Shown here piece after piece: positions 35,124 to 43,128 of a stretch of 64,000 nt of DNA. This DNA comes from GCA-020345945 sp964596985. Its GTDB lineage: Archaea; Thermoproteota; Bathyarchaeia; RBG-16-48-13; GCA-020345945. The position numbers and the translations under genes are program-made. The first letter of the stretch is position 1. Every line of letters starts with the position of its first letter. The DNA lies in NCBI GenBank assembly GCA_964596985.1, contig CAZQWG010000002.1:310001-374000 (forward strand), written 5' to 3'. The notes beneath the pieces are model-generated. The model saw nothing but the letters and a program-made list of their open reading frames with translations, ran no database searches and had not been told where the DNA came from.

Positions 35124-35933
35124 TTGGCTGTTAATAGCGATCATACCGAAGGAAGGGAACGGCTTCTAGGCATAATCGATCTATGCAAGGCTGTTGAGGA
35201 GGGGAAACACGACCCCTTCACGGTGGGGGTCGACGACCTCCTAGAGGTGATTGACCGCTACTTCTTGTCTTGGGAATCGATGGAGGACAGGTGCCTTGAC
35301 GCCCACGTCATAAACCGTCTGGCGACAGTCGTAAGGCTTCAAGGGAGTTGGCTGAAGGATAAATCTACCTCCCTCTACGCCGACCCTTTTCTCATCGAGC
35401 AGAAGATCCTGAGACTCCACAGAGACGATCTGGCTGGGGTATTCCTGAAGAGCTGGCATCCAGTCGTCGAGGTCGAACAGATCTCCCCAGGGAGTCTGAG
35501 GACCGCGATCGAATACTGGAGAAACCTGCCGCCTCTGGCGGATCGATGGGGCGGTCTTCCCAACGGTTCTGAGTTTGAGATGAGGACTGCCTCCTACAGG
35601 GAACTGATTGACGAGGAGATAGCCACGGACCTCGCTTTCGACGACTCCATAGTATCTCTCTGGGAAGAGCTGAAGGAGAAATCCAAGGAAACAGGCAGTA
35701 TAGAGTACTGGGAATTCGTTTTAGGGGATTCCTTCCTGGAGTCCGTCCGAAGGGCGTATCTGACGAGCTTCCTTATCAGTTACGGTTACGCCGATCTCAA
35801 CGTAGACCCGGTTGAGAAGGACCTGTCTCTGGTCCCAAACGAAGAACGAGACTCGACCATCGAAGGGAAACGGACGGTCTCGATACCGATTCCCGTATCC
35901 CATGAGAAATGGCTGGAGAGGAGAGGTGGCTAA
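35124..35933 (+). CDS. Kleisin-like (ScpA-like) partner of the SMC ATPase
   Basis: This 269-residue protein has no family I can assign firmly. Residues 13-85 align by eye with the N-terminal half of ScpA kleisins: LLGIIDLCK, then DPFTVGVDDLLEVIDRYF (compare ScpA LI...DIYDIPIAEITxQYL), then a helix with RLATVVRLQGSWLKDKSTSLYADP (compare AATLLxIKSRxLLP). The middle is less ordered and acidic, and residues 180-235 could form the C-terminal winged helix expected of a kleisin. The TTG start is three bases after the SMC stop codon and its end overlaps the KITE-like gene by 25 bases. The kleisin call is an inference from alignment by eye plus operon position. Confidence 0.6.
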   Translation: MAVNSDHTEGRERLLGIIDLCKAVEEGKHDPFTVGVDDLLEVIDRYFLSWESMEDRCLDAHVINRLATVVRLQGSWLKDKSTSLYADPFLIEQKILRLHRDDLAGVFLKSWHPVVEVEQISPGSLRTAIEYWRNLPPLADRWGGLPNGSEFEMRTASYRELIDEEIATDLAFDDSIVSLWEELKEKSKETGSIEYWEFVLGDSFLESVRRAYLTSFLISYGYADLNVDPVEKDLSLVPNEERDSTIEGKRTVSIPIPVSHEKWLERRGG

Positions 35934-36523
35934 GAGAGTTGAGCTCCTCAAGATTCCGCTCGAGAGCGAAGAGAGCCGCCCACCTACTCTTCTTCAAGAG
36001 ACACTCGAAACCAGGGGCAAAGGGGTGGGAGCTAAGGAAAAATATCGGAAGGGATTATCCGAAGGTCGTCGAATTCCTCGACGAGGCTCTGAAGCCTCTC
36101 GACCTAGAGGTCAAGATGGTCTCGGAGGAAGGGGTGTCCGTAAAAGACCTGTCGCAGACGGAGCTCGATAAAGCCCGGTTCTTCGTCCGCCTCCGAAGCC
36201 GTATGTCCAGCAGCGAGGCAAAGATGTGCGGATGGAGAATAGATGACCTCGCTGGTTTAGCGATCTCGATATCCTACGTGATCTCGAAGAACGGGAAGGC
36301 CCCTCGAAGCGAGCTTGAGGATCTCCTGGGGCTGAAGCTGCCCGGGTGGAGGGTCGACTGGAACCTCGACCGATACGTGAGAAACGGCTACCTCGGTGAG
36401 GACGAGAGCGGCATGGTCTACTTGGATTGGAGGACTCTCGCCGAGGTCGACCACAAGACTCTCGTAGATATTCTGATCGGAACGGAGCCCGGGGAGAAAG
36501 AGCCATCAGAAACCACGGATTGA
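35909..36523 (+). CDS. Tandem winged-helix KITE protein resembling MAGE/Nse3
   Basis: This 204-residue protein appears to hold two winged helices. WH-A (about 17-98) contains RAAHLLFFKRH, WELRKNIGRDYPKVVEFLDEAL and LDLEVKMV; WH-B (about 108-191) contains LAGLAISISYVISKNGKAP, SELEDLLG, DRYVRNGYL and VYLDWRTLAEVDHKTLVDILIG. The order matches MAGE homology domains of Nse3 (LLxxY...KAEML...FPEIFxKASExL...; LLxxVLxxIxxxGxxxxExxIWexL...YLxYxxV...FxWGPRAxxE). ScpB-like proteins are the main alternative; both are KITE subunits that bind kleisins. It is the last gene of the SMC operon. Homology is judged by eye and is not proven. Confidence 0.6.
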   Translation: MAGEERWLRELSSSRFRSRAKRAAHLLFFKRHSKPGAKGWELRKNIGRDYPKVVEFLDEALKPLDLEVKMVSEEGVSVKDLSQTELDKARFFVRLRSRMSSSEAKMCGWRIDDLAGLAISISYVISKNGKAPRSELEDLLGLKLPGWRVDWNLDRYVRNGYLGEDESGMVYLDWRTLAEVDHKTLVDILIGTEPGEKEPSETTD

Positions 36524-36565
36524 GCAGGAACCCCCCCCTTCCGGCAATCCTCCGGTCTTCGAAGT

Positions 36566-36573
36566 TCTTAAAA
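36566..36573 (+). promoter_or_regulatory. TATA-like box for argHG
   Basis: TCTTAAAA lies 35 bases before the TTG start of argH, giving a short leader that holds the ribosome site GGGTGTG. Confidence 0.4.
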
Positions 36574-36607
36574 TCGAGTAGGCTGATCTCTCTCTGGGTG
36601 TGACCTA

Positions 36608-38107
36608 TTGCAAGAAGACCTCTACAGATCTAGACTGGAGGGTAGACCCAGCTCCAAGACTGCAGCCTTCCTATCGTCCCTGGTTGACGATACGCGTATC
36701 ATAAGGGAGGATCTTGACGGTACCGAGGCTCACAACATAATGCTCTTTGAGCAAGGGATCATGGGTGAGGGGGAACTAGCCGCGATATTGGGTTCTCTGG
36801 AGGATATCCGAAGAGACTGGAGTGAGGGGCACCTCTCTCTGGACACGAGATTCGAGGATATCCACGAGCTGATAGAGGCCCGAGTGGTAGATGAGATTGG
36901 GATCGAGATCGGTGGGAAACTGCATACCGGAAGGTCGAGAAACGATCAGGTTGCCGTGGACCTGAGAATGAGGGTTCGAACCGATATCTTCAACCTCTCG
37001 GACAAGTTGCTGGATCTGATCGAGGTTCTTATCGGGGTCTCGGAAGGGCACTCCGACAGTTTGATGCTTCTCTACACCCACACCCAGCAAGCCCAGATAG
37101 GGGTATTCGCGCACTACCTTCTCTCATATGTTGACGCCTTGATAAGAGACCTAGAACGTCTCAGTGACTGTCTAGGCCGGGTGAACCTAAGCCCTCTGGG
37201 CGCATGTGCAATCGGAGGAACAGGAATCCCGATCGATAGGAAGAGGACTTCTGAGCTTCTGGGGTTTGACGGCCTGGTGGAGAACTCGATAGACGCCGTG
37301 AGCTCGCGTGACTTCGCCGTGGAGACAGTGGCGTGTCTGGCGGTGCTCATGTCGCATTTGAGCAGGATCTCCGAGGACTTGATCCTCTGGTCCACAAGCG
37401 AGTTTGGATACGTGGAGCTGAGCGACGAATTCTCCTCGACCTCAAGCGTCATGCCGCATAAGAAGAATCCTTGCGGGATCGAACTGGTGAGAGGGAAGAC
37501 CGGTATCGTCTACGGGGCTCTGGTGAACCTACTGACCATGGTGAAAGGTTTGGTCACGGGTTACAACCGTGATCTTCAGGAGACGAAGGGACCCCTCTGG
37601 CTGAGCTTCGACGCCGTCGAATCCTCGCTTGAGGTTCTTTCCGGGGTATTCCAGACCCTCGAAGTCAGGTCTGCTCGCATGCGCTCAGCCGTCACCGAAA
37701 GCTACGCGCCTGCCGTCGACCTTGCCGAGGCTCTGACCCGGGAAGGTCACTTATCCTTCAGGGAGGCGCATATGGTGATCGGCGAACTCGTCCGCGAATC
37801 CGTGAAGTCAGGGACGCCTTTCAATAAGATCGGAATAAAGGACCTGGAGAAGGCTAGCAGAGTAGTACTGGGAAGGAAGGTTGAGCTGTCTCCTTCGATC
37901 CTTGAGGTGACGGTGAACGCGGAATCCATTCTAGACGGCAGAGGGAGCATCGGCGCTCCTAGACCAGGCGAGGTCAGGCGGTTGATCTCTACGAGGAAGA
38001 AGGATGCCAAGGCTCTTAGATCTCGTCTCTCCAAGAGGAGGCTGAAGATCGAGAAAAAGAGGAAGAGACTTATGGCGACGGTGAAGAACTATATCAAAAC
38101 AGGTTAA
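36608..38107 (+). CDS. argH: Argininosuccinate lyase
   Basis: This 499-residue enzyme of the fumarase/aspartase superfamily splits argininosuccinate into arginine and fumarate, the last step of arginine synthesis. GRSRNDQVA-type residues are seen as TGRSRNDQVAVDLRMR, the catalytic-loop serine lies in the family signature STSSVMPHKKNPCGIE, and HTQQAQ supplies the general-acid histidine region. The C terminus ends in a lysine/arginine-rich tail. The start is a TTG after GGGTGTG. argG follows 14 bases downstream, so the last two steps of arginine synthesis are one operon, in the order lyase then synthase. Confidence 0.95.
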   Translation: MQEDLYRSRLEGRPSSKTAAFLSSLVDDTRIIREDLDGTEAHNIMLFEQGIMGEGELAAILGSLEDIRRDWSEGHLSLDTRFEDIHELIEARVVDEIGIEIGGKLHTGRSRNDQVAVDLRMRVRTDIFNLSDKLLDLIEVLIGVSEGHSDSLMLLYTHTQQAQIGVFAHYLLSYVDALIRDLERLSDCLGRVNLSPLGACAIGGTGIPIDRKRTSELLGFDGLVENSIDAVSSRDFAVETVACLAVLMSHLSRISEDLILWSTSEFGYVELSDEFSSTSSVMPHKKNPCGIELVRGKTGIVYGALVNLLTMVKGLVTGYNRDLQETKGPLWLSFDAVESSLEVLSGVFQTLEVRSARMRSAVTESYAPAVDLAEALTREGHLSFREAHMVIGELVRESVKSGTPFNKIGIKDLEKASRVVLGRKVELSPSILEVTVNAESILDGRGSIGAPRPGEVRRLISTRKKDAKALRSRLSKRRLKIEKKRKRLMATVKNYIKTG

Positions 38108-38121
38108 TTTGGTGTCCAAGA

Positions 38122-39318
38122 TTGGTTGACCGGAAGATGTCTGGAAAGACGGTTGTCACCGCCTATTCGGGTGGATTAGACTCTACGCTTATCGCCGTTC
38201 TCCTCAAGGAGAGATACGGCTTCTCCAAGGTAGTACCTGTACTGGTCGACGTTGGTCAGGGCGACGAGGAGATCAAGATAGCCGAAGAGAGGGCTGAGAT
38301 TCTAGGCTTAGACCTGGTCTTCATCGACGCCAAGGAGGAGTTTGCGAGAGACTATATATTCCGCTGCATAAAGGCGAACGGGACATATAATCAGTATCCT
38401 CTTGGCACATCGATGACCCGGGTCTTGATAACAACCCACGCTGTCAAGGTAGCCAAAGAAGTAGGGGCTGAGGCTTTTGCTCACGGATGTACGGGAAAAG
38501 GCAACGACCAGTATCGGATGGAAGTAACCGCCAAGTACCTGCTCCCGGAACTGATCGTGGTGGCACCGGTACGGGAACTAGACCTGAACAGGGCGAAGGA
38601 GGAGGAAATGCTGCGGCAGTACGGTGTCGATCCAGCCAAGAGAACTACGACCCTAGGGGGAGACGTGAATATGTGGTCTCACTCGATGGGAAGCGGGCAG
38701 GTCGAGGATCTCCACTCGCAGTACCCCGAGGACTACCTCTGGTTGACGGGGCCGAAGGATGCTCCCGACAAGCCTAGGACGGTGAAGCTCCTCTACGAGC
38801 AGGGGGTTCCAGTCAGCGTCGACGGGATCGAGAACCCCGTGGAGTTCATACTCTACTTGAATAAGGTCGGCGGCGAGAATGGTATCGGTAGGATCGATGT
38901 GCTCGAAGATGGGATAATCGGGCTCAAGTCAAGAGAATTATACGAGGCCCCGGCTGCCAGCATCTTGATCTCGGCTCACTCAGACCTTGAACACCTCACC
39001 CTAACCAAAGAACAGCTCAGGTTGAAGCACGAGGTGGATCGTCTTTGGGGGGACATGGTCTTCCACGCAGGGTGGTTCCGTCCCCTGAGAAGGGATCTTG
39101 ACGCCTTCATCGATTCGACTCAGAAGGTGGTCAGCGGGGAGGTGACTATGGAACTGTACAAGGGGAACGCAACCATCGTGGAGCGGAAGTCAGAGTCCTC
39201 TCTCTTTGCTCCCGAGCTGCGGTCGATAAAGAAGGGCGGCTTCGATCAGAGGACTGCTGCGGGGGCCGTGAAGATATTCTCGATCCCCTTTGAATTGTAC
39301 GGGAAGAAGGGAAGATAG
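38122..39318 (+). CDS. argG: Argininosuccinate synthase
   Basis: This 398-residue enzyme joins citrulline and aspartate using ATP. The N-terminal PP-loop is TAYSGGLDSTL; FAHGCTGKGNDQYR and SMTRVLI are ATP- and citrulline-site motifs of the family, and the length is normal. The TTG at 38122 has GGTG about seven bases upstream; the in-frame ATG at 38137 (MSGKTVV) is an alternative start that would begin closer to the PP-loop as in many relatives. It is co-transcribed with argH. Confidence 0.95.
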   Translation: MVDRKMSGKTVVTAYSGGLDSTLIAVLLKERYGFSKVVPVLVDVGQGDEEIKIAEERAEILGLDLVFIDAKEEFARDYIFRCIKANGTYNQYPLGTSMTRVLITTHAVKVAKEVGAEAFAHGCTGKGNDQYRMEVTAKYLLPELIVVAPVRELDLNRAKEEEMLRQYGVDPAKRTTTLGGDVNMWSHSMGSGQVEDLHSQYPEDYLWLTGPKDAPDKPRTVKLLYEQGVPVSVDGIENPVEFILYLNKVGGENGIGRIDVLEDGIIGLKSRELYEAPAASILISAHSDLEHLTLTKEQLRLKHEVDRLWGDMVFHAGWFRPLRRDLDAFIDSTQKVVSGEVTMELYKGNATIVERKSESSLFAPELRSIKKGGFDQRTAAGAVKIFSIPFELYGKKGR

Positions 39319-39381
39319 AGAGACTTGGCCTAGAGACCTCTCTACGTCTCTTCATCCATTTCTAATCTGGGGTCTACCGCT

Positions 39382-40422
39382 CTAGTTCTTCGGGATGTCT
39401 TTCGGGTCAGGGTAGATGATCGCCTTCATCCCTTCCTTTAGGCCAACATGTTTCACAGCATCGAGTGCCTGGTCGAGGGGATACCTCGCTGTCACTAGCT
39501 TCTCTACATCGGTTCTTCCCGAGCTGATCAGTTTCAGCGCCTTCTCTCTTAGGTCCCAGTGCCCTCCGGTTCCGTAGCTGGCTGTAAGGTTGAGTACACC
39601 GTAGTGTATGAGGTTCGGGTTGAAGTTAACCCTGGTCTCAGCCGTAGCCCCTCCGAAGATGTTGACTATGCCGCCTCTCCTCGCCATCTTGAGGCCCTGC
39701 TCAATCACCACGGGATGAGCGATGGAACAGACCACGGAGTCGGCCCCCTTCCCTCCCGTATGGTTCTTCACGAATTCTACAGGGTCCTCGTCCTTCGGAT
39801 TGACTACGTATTCGAATCCCAGCTCTCTTGCCAGTTTGAGTCTGTGTTCCAGCATCTCGCTTACGAAGACGGTGGCGCCTACTGCCTTGGCGACCATAGC
39901 GTTCATCATTCCCATGGGGCCTGCACCGATGACGGCGACATCGTCGAACATCTTGACCTTGCACACGTTGAGTATGCTCTCCATACACTCGGACAGGGGT
40001 ATTGCGATCCCCCCCTCCTCGTACGTCACGTTGTCCGGGAGCCTCTCGCAGCCAACGAAGGGTGGGATTGTCATTGTCCCATATTTTCGGTATTGCCCTG
40101 TGATCTTGGCATAATCCGCGTACCCTGCATATCCCATACCTAGGATGCGTTCCCCGACCTCAAATCCTTCAACCTCGGACCCGACTTCGACTATGTCTCC
40201 TGCCCATTCGTGTCCCGGATTGAACGGCCACCATGGTACACCATGGTTTCCTGTCAAGTACTTGCGGTAGTCTGTGGGGCATACCGAGCATGCCCTTATT
40301 TTGACAAGTATGTCATTCTTCCCTGTCTCCGGCTTGTCGACCTCGACCACTCGCAACTCTGTTATTGTGTCTCCGGGTTTCAGGGAATCCTTCTCTTTTT
40401 GGAAGAGTAGTGCTGCTTTCAT
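39382..40422 (-). CDS. Medium-chain dehydrogenase lacking the structural zinc site
   Basis: This 346-residue NAD(P)-dependent dehydrogenase belongs to the zinc-type medium-chain family. Catalytic-zinc ligands are visible as Cys in ACSVCPTDYRK and GHE in FNPGHEWAG, and the Rossmann motif is VIGAGPMGMMNAMVA. The usual four-cysteine lobe for structural zinc is missing; that region reads RILGMGYAGYADYAK. The protein has the same length as the gene at 62667 and shares GAGPMG-MN, VSE-x(4)-RLKLA and PNxIHY, so the two are distant paralogues. Likely substrates are polyols or sugar acids. A TATA-like box lies about 40 bases upstream. Confidence 0.85.
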   Translation of the reverse strand: MKAALLFQKEKDSLKPGDTITELRVVEVDKPETGKNDILVKIRACSVCPTDYRKYLTGNHGVPWWPFNPGHEWAGDIVEVGSEVEGFEVGERILGMGYAGYADYAKITGQYRKYGTMTIPPFVGCERLPDNVTYEEGGIAIPLSECMESILNVCKVKMFDDVAVIGAGPMGMMNAMVAKAVGATVFVSEMLEHRLKLARELGFEYVVNPKDEDPVEFVKNHTGGKGADSVVCSIAHPVVIEQGLKMARRGGIVNIFGGATAETRVNFNPNLIHYGVLNLTASYGTGGHWDLREKALKLISSGRTDVEKLVTARYPLDQALDAVKHVGLKEGMKAIIYPDPKDIPKN

Positions 40423-40460
40423 CTCGCCTCGCCTTGAACCTTTCTGCTTAGGGTAATCCT

Positions 40461-40470
40461 TGTTTTAAAT
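40461..40470 (-). promoter_or_regulatory. TATA-like box for the dehydrogenase at 39382
   Basis: Read on the minus strand this is ATTTAAAACA, about 40 bases before the ATG at 40422. It gives a leader of roughly 15 bases. Confidence 0.45.
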
Positions 40471-40578
40471 CGTTTGCTGTCTGCAATCAGTGCAGGACCG
40501 GTTTTCTGATGGATTGTATTGATCTATCCAGTAATCCTTATGGAAGCCTAGTGGGCATCTAGTAACCCTGGGATCTTC

Positions 40579-41886
40579 ATGCGTCAACCGGGGCATAGCT
40601 ATCTCATTCTCCTGGCTGTCGCTGTGGTGGCCCTAGAGCTGGCTATCGCCCCCCTGGGCGGTGATCCCCACGACATAAACTACTGGGTGGCTACCGGCTG
40701 GCTGGTTGTCTCCGAGGGGAAGAATCCCTACCTGAACCTCTCTTTCTGCGACTACACCTATCCACCATTATGGATGATTATTATTGCATCGTATTACTCT
40801 CTGGCGAGTGTTCTGGTGGGGGCTCACAATCCTTGGCTTGGGGCGACCGATCTCGTCTTCTACTTCTTTCTGAAGCTTCCCTTGATCGCCGCCTCGACGG
40901 CTCTGGCTCTCATACTATACGGGATAGTCCGTAGACTCACAGGTGACTCGGATAGGTCACGGTTGGCGGCTTCTCTCTGGCTTCTTAACCCCTACGTGGT
41001 CTGGAATGTCGCGGTAGGAGGCATGTTTGACGTTATCCCCGCCCTCTTCAGCCTACTTGCCATATGGTTCTTGCTCAAGGATGAGGAAACCCTCAGCGCT
41101 CTCATGCTTGGCCTAGGAATCTCCTCGAAGATCTACCCCCTCCTCTTTCTCCCAGTTATGCTCCTGTATCTATGGGCTAAAAGGCGTGTTTTAGATCCGA
41201 TTCTCAAGTATGTGGTGTTGGTCTCAGTCTTTCCGGTCGTCCTCTCTCTTCCCTTCCTGGTCTCGGACCCTCAGAGCTACATCTACGCCAACACAGGGTA
41301 CTATTCGGATCACTTCCCAAAGCCAACTGGTCTGACGGTATTCCTCGGTCTGTCGCTAACGGGCTTTGATTCAACGCATATTACCCTGCTATCCCAGACA
41401 GCTCTCGGACTCGCCGTTGTCTCGGTGTTCCTAGGTATGAGTAGCTGGTCAGAAACCGACCCTATTCCACTCTACGGGTGTCTTTCTCTTCTAATGGTTT
41501 TCTTTGCAACAAACAAGGTTGTTAACGAACAGTATCTTCTCTGGGCTCTTCCTTTGGTTATCGTAGACGTGTCGACTCTAGGTTCTAGGCGTCGTATTCT
41601 CTACCACTCCCTCTGGGTTCTTTTCCTCGCTCACCTGTTCTCCAACATCTTCTTCTTCAGGTTCTTCCACGAGTTCCTCAAGCACTTTGCGCCGGGGTCC
41701 TTCAGGAATTGGGTTATCTTCTGGATGAATCGTTGGTCGCACAGAGAGAGCATAGTCCAGACCCGCCTCATCATCCGTTCTATTCTCGGTCTCCTGAGCT
41801 TCTTGACCTGTTCGATATACGTCTGGCTCATCAACAAAGAGAACTATGAAAGCCTGTTCTCAAGGCTGTCCTCAAGACAACTATAG
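40579..41886 (+). CDS. GT87-like GT-C membrane glycosyltransferase
   Basis: This 435-residue polytopic protein is a paralogue of the gene at 14860-16287. Motifs in order: GGDPHDINYW in the first outer loop (acidic GT-C site), EGKNPYLNL, YTYPPLW, SLWLLNPYVVWNVAVGGMFDVIP, GISSKIYPLLFLP, and a basic C-terminal tail. It is isolated from the main glycan island by the SMC and arginine genes, so it may add a different sugar or act in another pathway, for example lipid glycosylation. ATG 40579 is the only reasonable start. Confidence 0.75.
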   Translation: MRQPGHSYLILLAVAVVALELAIAPLGGDPHDINYWVATGWLVVSEGKNPYLNLSFCDYTYPPLWMIIIASYYSLASVLVGAHNPWLGATDLVFYFFLKLPLIAASTALALILYGIVRRLTGDSDRSRLAASLWLLNPYVVWNVAVGGMFDVIPALFSLLAIWFLLKDEETLSALMLGLGISSKIYPLLFLPVMLLYLWAKRRVLDPILKYVVLVSVFPVVLSLPFLVSDPQSYIYANTGYYSDHFPKPTGLTVFLGLSLTGFDSTHITLLSQTALGLAVVSVFLGMSSWSETDPIPLYGCLSLLMVFFATNKVVNEQYLLWALPLVIVDVSTLGSRRRILYHSLWVLFLAHLFSNIFFFRFFHEFLKHFAPGSFRNWVIFWMNRWSHRESIVQTRLIIRSILGLLSFLTCSIYVWLINKENYESLFSRLSSRQL

Positions 41887-41922
41887 AGAGGATCTACTTC
41901 TAGGCTGTCCCAGAATGACCCT

Positions 41923-42471
41923 CTATATCACCCTGGAGAATATCAGGGGGTAACGCGGATACACTCTCTCCACATGCATCGTTGAATACTGTTGGTCACT
42001 ATACGAGCCGAGACTGATACCGACAAACTCCGGAAGAATCTTTGTGAGAAACTCTTCGGAGGGATTCCCGAACCTAAGCCCCTTACATAAAGGATCGACG
42101 TAGGCGAACATCTTCCTGCCTCCCACCTCAAGTGCGGATTCGGCAGCCTTCCCATACTTTGGTCTCCTAAGTATCTTGAAGGGCCAAAGCTTGCAGGCGA
42201 CCGGTTTCATATTCTGGATACTGCAGAGCCATTTCCCATTCCGCCTGTGTTGGAAGATGCATCTTCCCTGCCTCTTCTTCAGGAAGAGACCATCGGCAGA
42301 TATCTCTGTGACCGACCCACCGTAGACCTGTGTGATTCTTGTCCACTCCCACATGCTAAGCGGCACGGTGTAGGGTCTGCAACACTCTCCACACCCATAG
42401 CATCCCCAAGAAGCCACGTCTCTCCAAGGTACCGTCTTCATATCCGTGACCACTCTCTGGGTAACGTGCAC
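41923..42471 (-). CDS. YkgJ-type cysteine-cluster protein
   Basis: This 182-residue protein belongs to the YkgJ/CxxCxxCC group of presumed zinc or iron-sulfur binding proteins. GCYGCGECCRPY near residue 23 gives the C-x2-C-x2-CC motif; further cysteines occur in RCIF, LCSIQNMKPVACKLWPF and DPLCKGL, as expected for the family. The function is unknown. A GTG start at 42471 is listed; an internal ATG at 42441 is possible. A good TATA-like box sits about 60 bases upstream. It converges with the GT-C gene at 40579. Confidence 0.8.
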   Translation of the reverse strand: MHVTQRVVTDMKTVPWRDVASWGCYGCGECCRPYTVPLSMWEWTRITQVYGGSVTEISADGLFLKKRQGRCIFQHRRNGKWLCSIQNMKPVACKLWPFKILRRPKYGKAAESALEVGGRKMFAYVDPLCKGLRFGNPSEEFLTKILPEFVGISLGSYSDQQYSTMHVERVYPRYPLIFSRVI

Positions 42472-42530
42472 TTGCTACATGGATCTTCATTCGATGCCTA
42501 GCTGTCTCTGTGGAGGGTCGTGGGGAGCCG

Positions 42531-42538
42531 CTTATAAG
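42531..42538 (-). promoter_or_regulatory. TATA-like box for the YkgJ-type gene
   Basis: CTTATAAG is a perfect self-complementary TATA-like box, 60 bases before the GTG at 42471; read on the minus strand it would start transcription near 42508. Confidence 0.45.
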
Positions 42539-42633
42539 AATCTTTTCTCAAGCAGCCGGCTCATTCAACACCAGAAAAATGAATAGAACCGCATCCGGGG
42601 GAGGGGTATCCTCTCTATGAATCCGGAGATGTT

Positions 42634-42837
42634 CTAGGTGGAGTCCAGTTTCTTTGACGTCTCCACTACCTCGCCGATCGCCACCGCTCGTCTCAGCGAT
42701 TTGGCGCCTGATACGACGATATCGATCAGATCCTTCTTTGACAGAGATAGGAAAAGAAAGCTTCTGAAGCTCTCTTCAGAGATCAATCCTTGAACGAAGC
42801 GCTTGTACTTCCTCTCATACTCACGGCGATCTTTCAC
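42634..42837 (-). CDS. Small charged protein, unrecognised
   Basis: This is a 67-residue frame with no recognised family. It is rich in Lys, Arg, Asp and Glu, predicted helical, and has one hydrophobic helix core (FLFLSLSKKDLIDIVVSGAK). The frame opens at a TTG at 42852, but AAGGTGG at 42845-42851 is placed five to eight bases before the GTG at 42837, which supports that start and supports the gene being real. It lies alone between the YkgJ-type gene and the divergent phosphomutase. Confidence 0.5.
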   Translation of the reverse strand: MKDRREYERKYKRFVQGLISEESFRSFLFLSLSKKDLIDIVVSGAKSLRRAVAIGEVVETSKKLDST

Positions 42838-43128
42838 GTCTACCACCTTCAAGGCGACGGTCTAGATCTAAGGCAATATCACTTATTTGGTTTTCCCAGC
42901 CAGATGGGGGGATGTATACCTACGGTAGTCCTGGAGACCCTAGGGGCTTTCAACTCCTCTCAAACAAGACAGACTAATCGAGAACCCGCCCTACGCTGCC
43001 TCCGGACTCGACAACTGATCTCCCCCCTTCTGGGGGTGGGGGCTTCAAACGAGCCGGCGGTTGGCTGTATCATCAAAGTGTTAAACTTATACCGAATCTA
43101 TGTTACTTCGGAGAAGAAGGGATTCTGT

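Noticed and set aside
42960..43060. Structured RNA or tRNA in the GC-rich gap
   Set aside because: The G and C runs pair, but there is no cloverleaf, no CRISPR-like periodicity and no known ncRNA motif.
42790..43128. An N-terminal extension of 113 residues on the phosphomutase frame
   Set aside because: It has no family match, unusual composition, and covers the TATA-like box and G-rich repeats; family proteins begin at GIFRAYDVRG, just after the TTG at 43129 that has a ribosome site.
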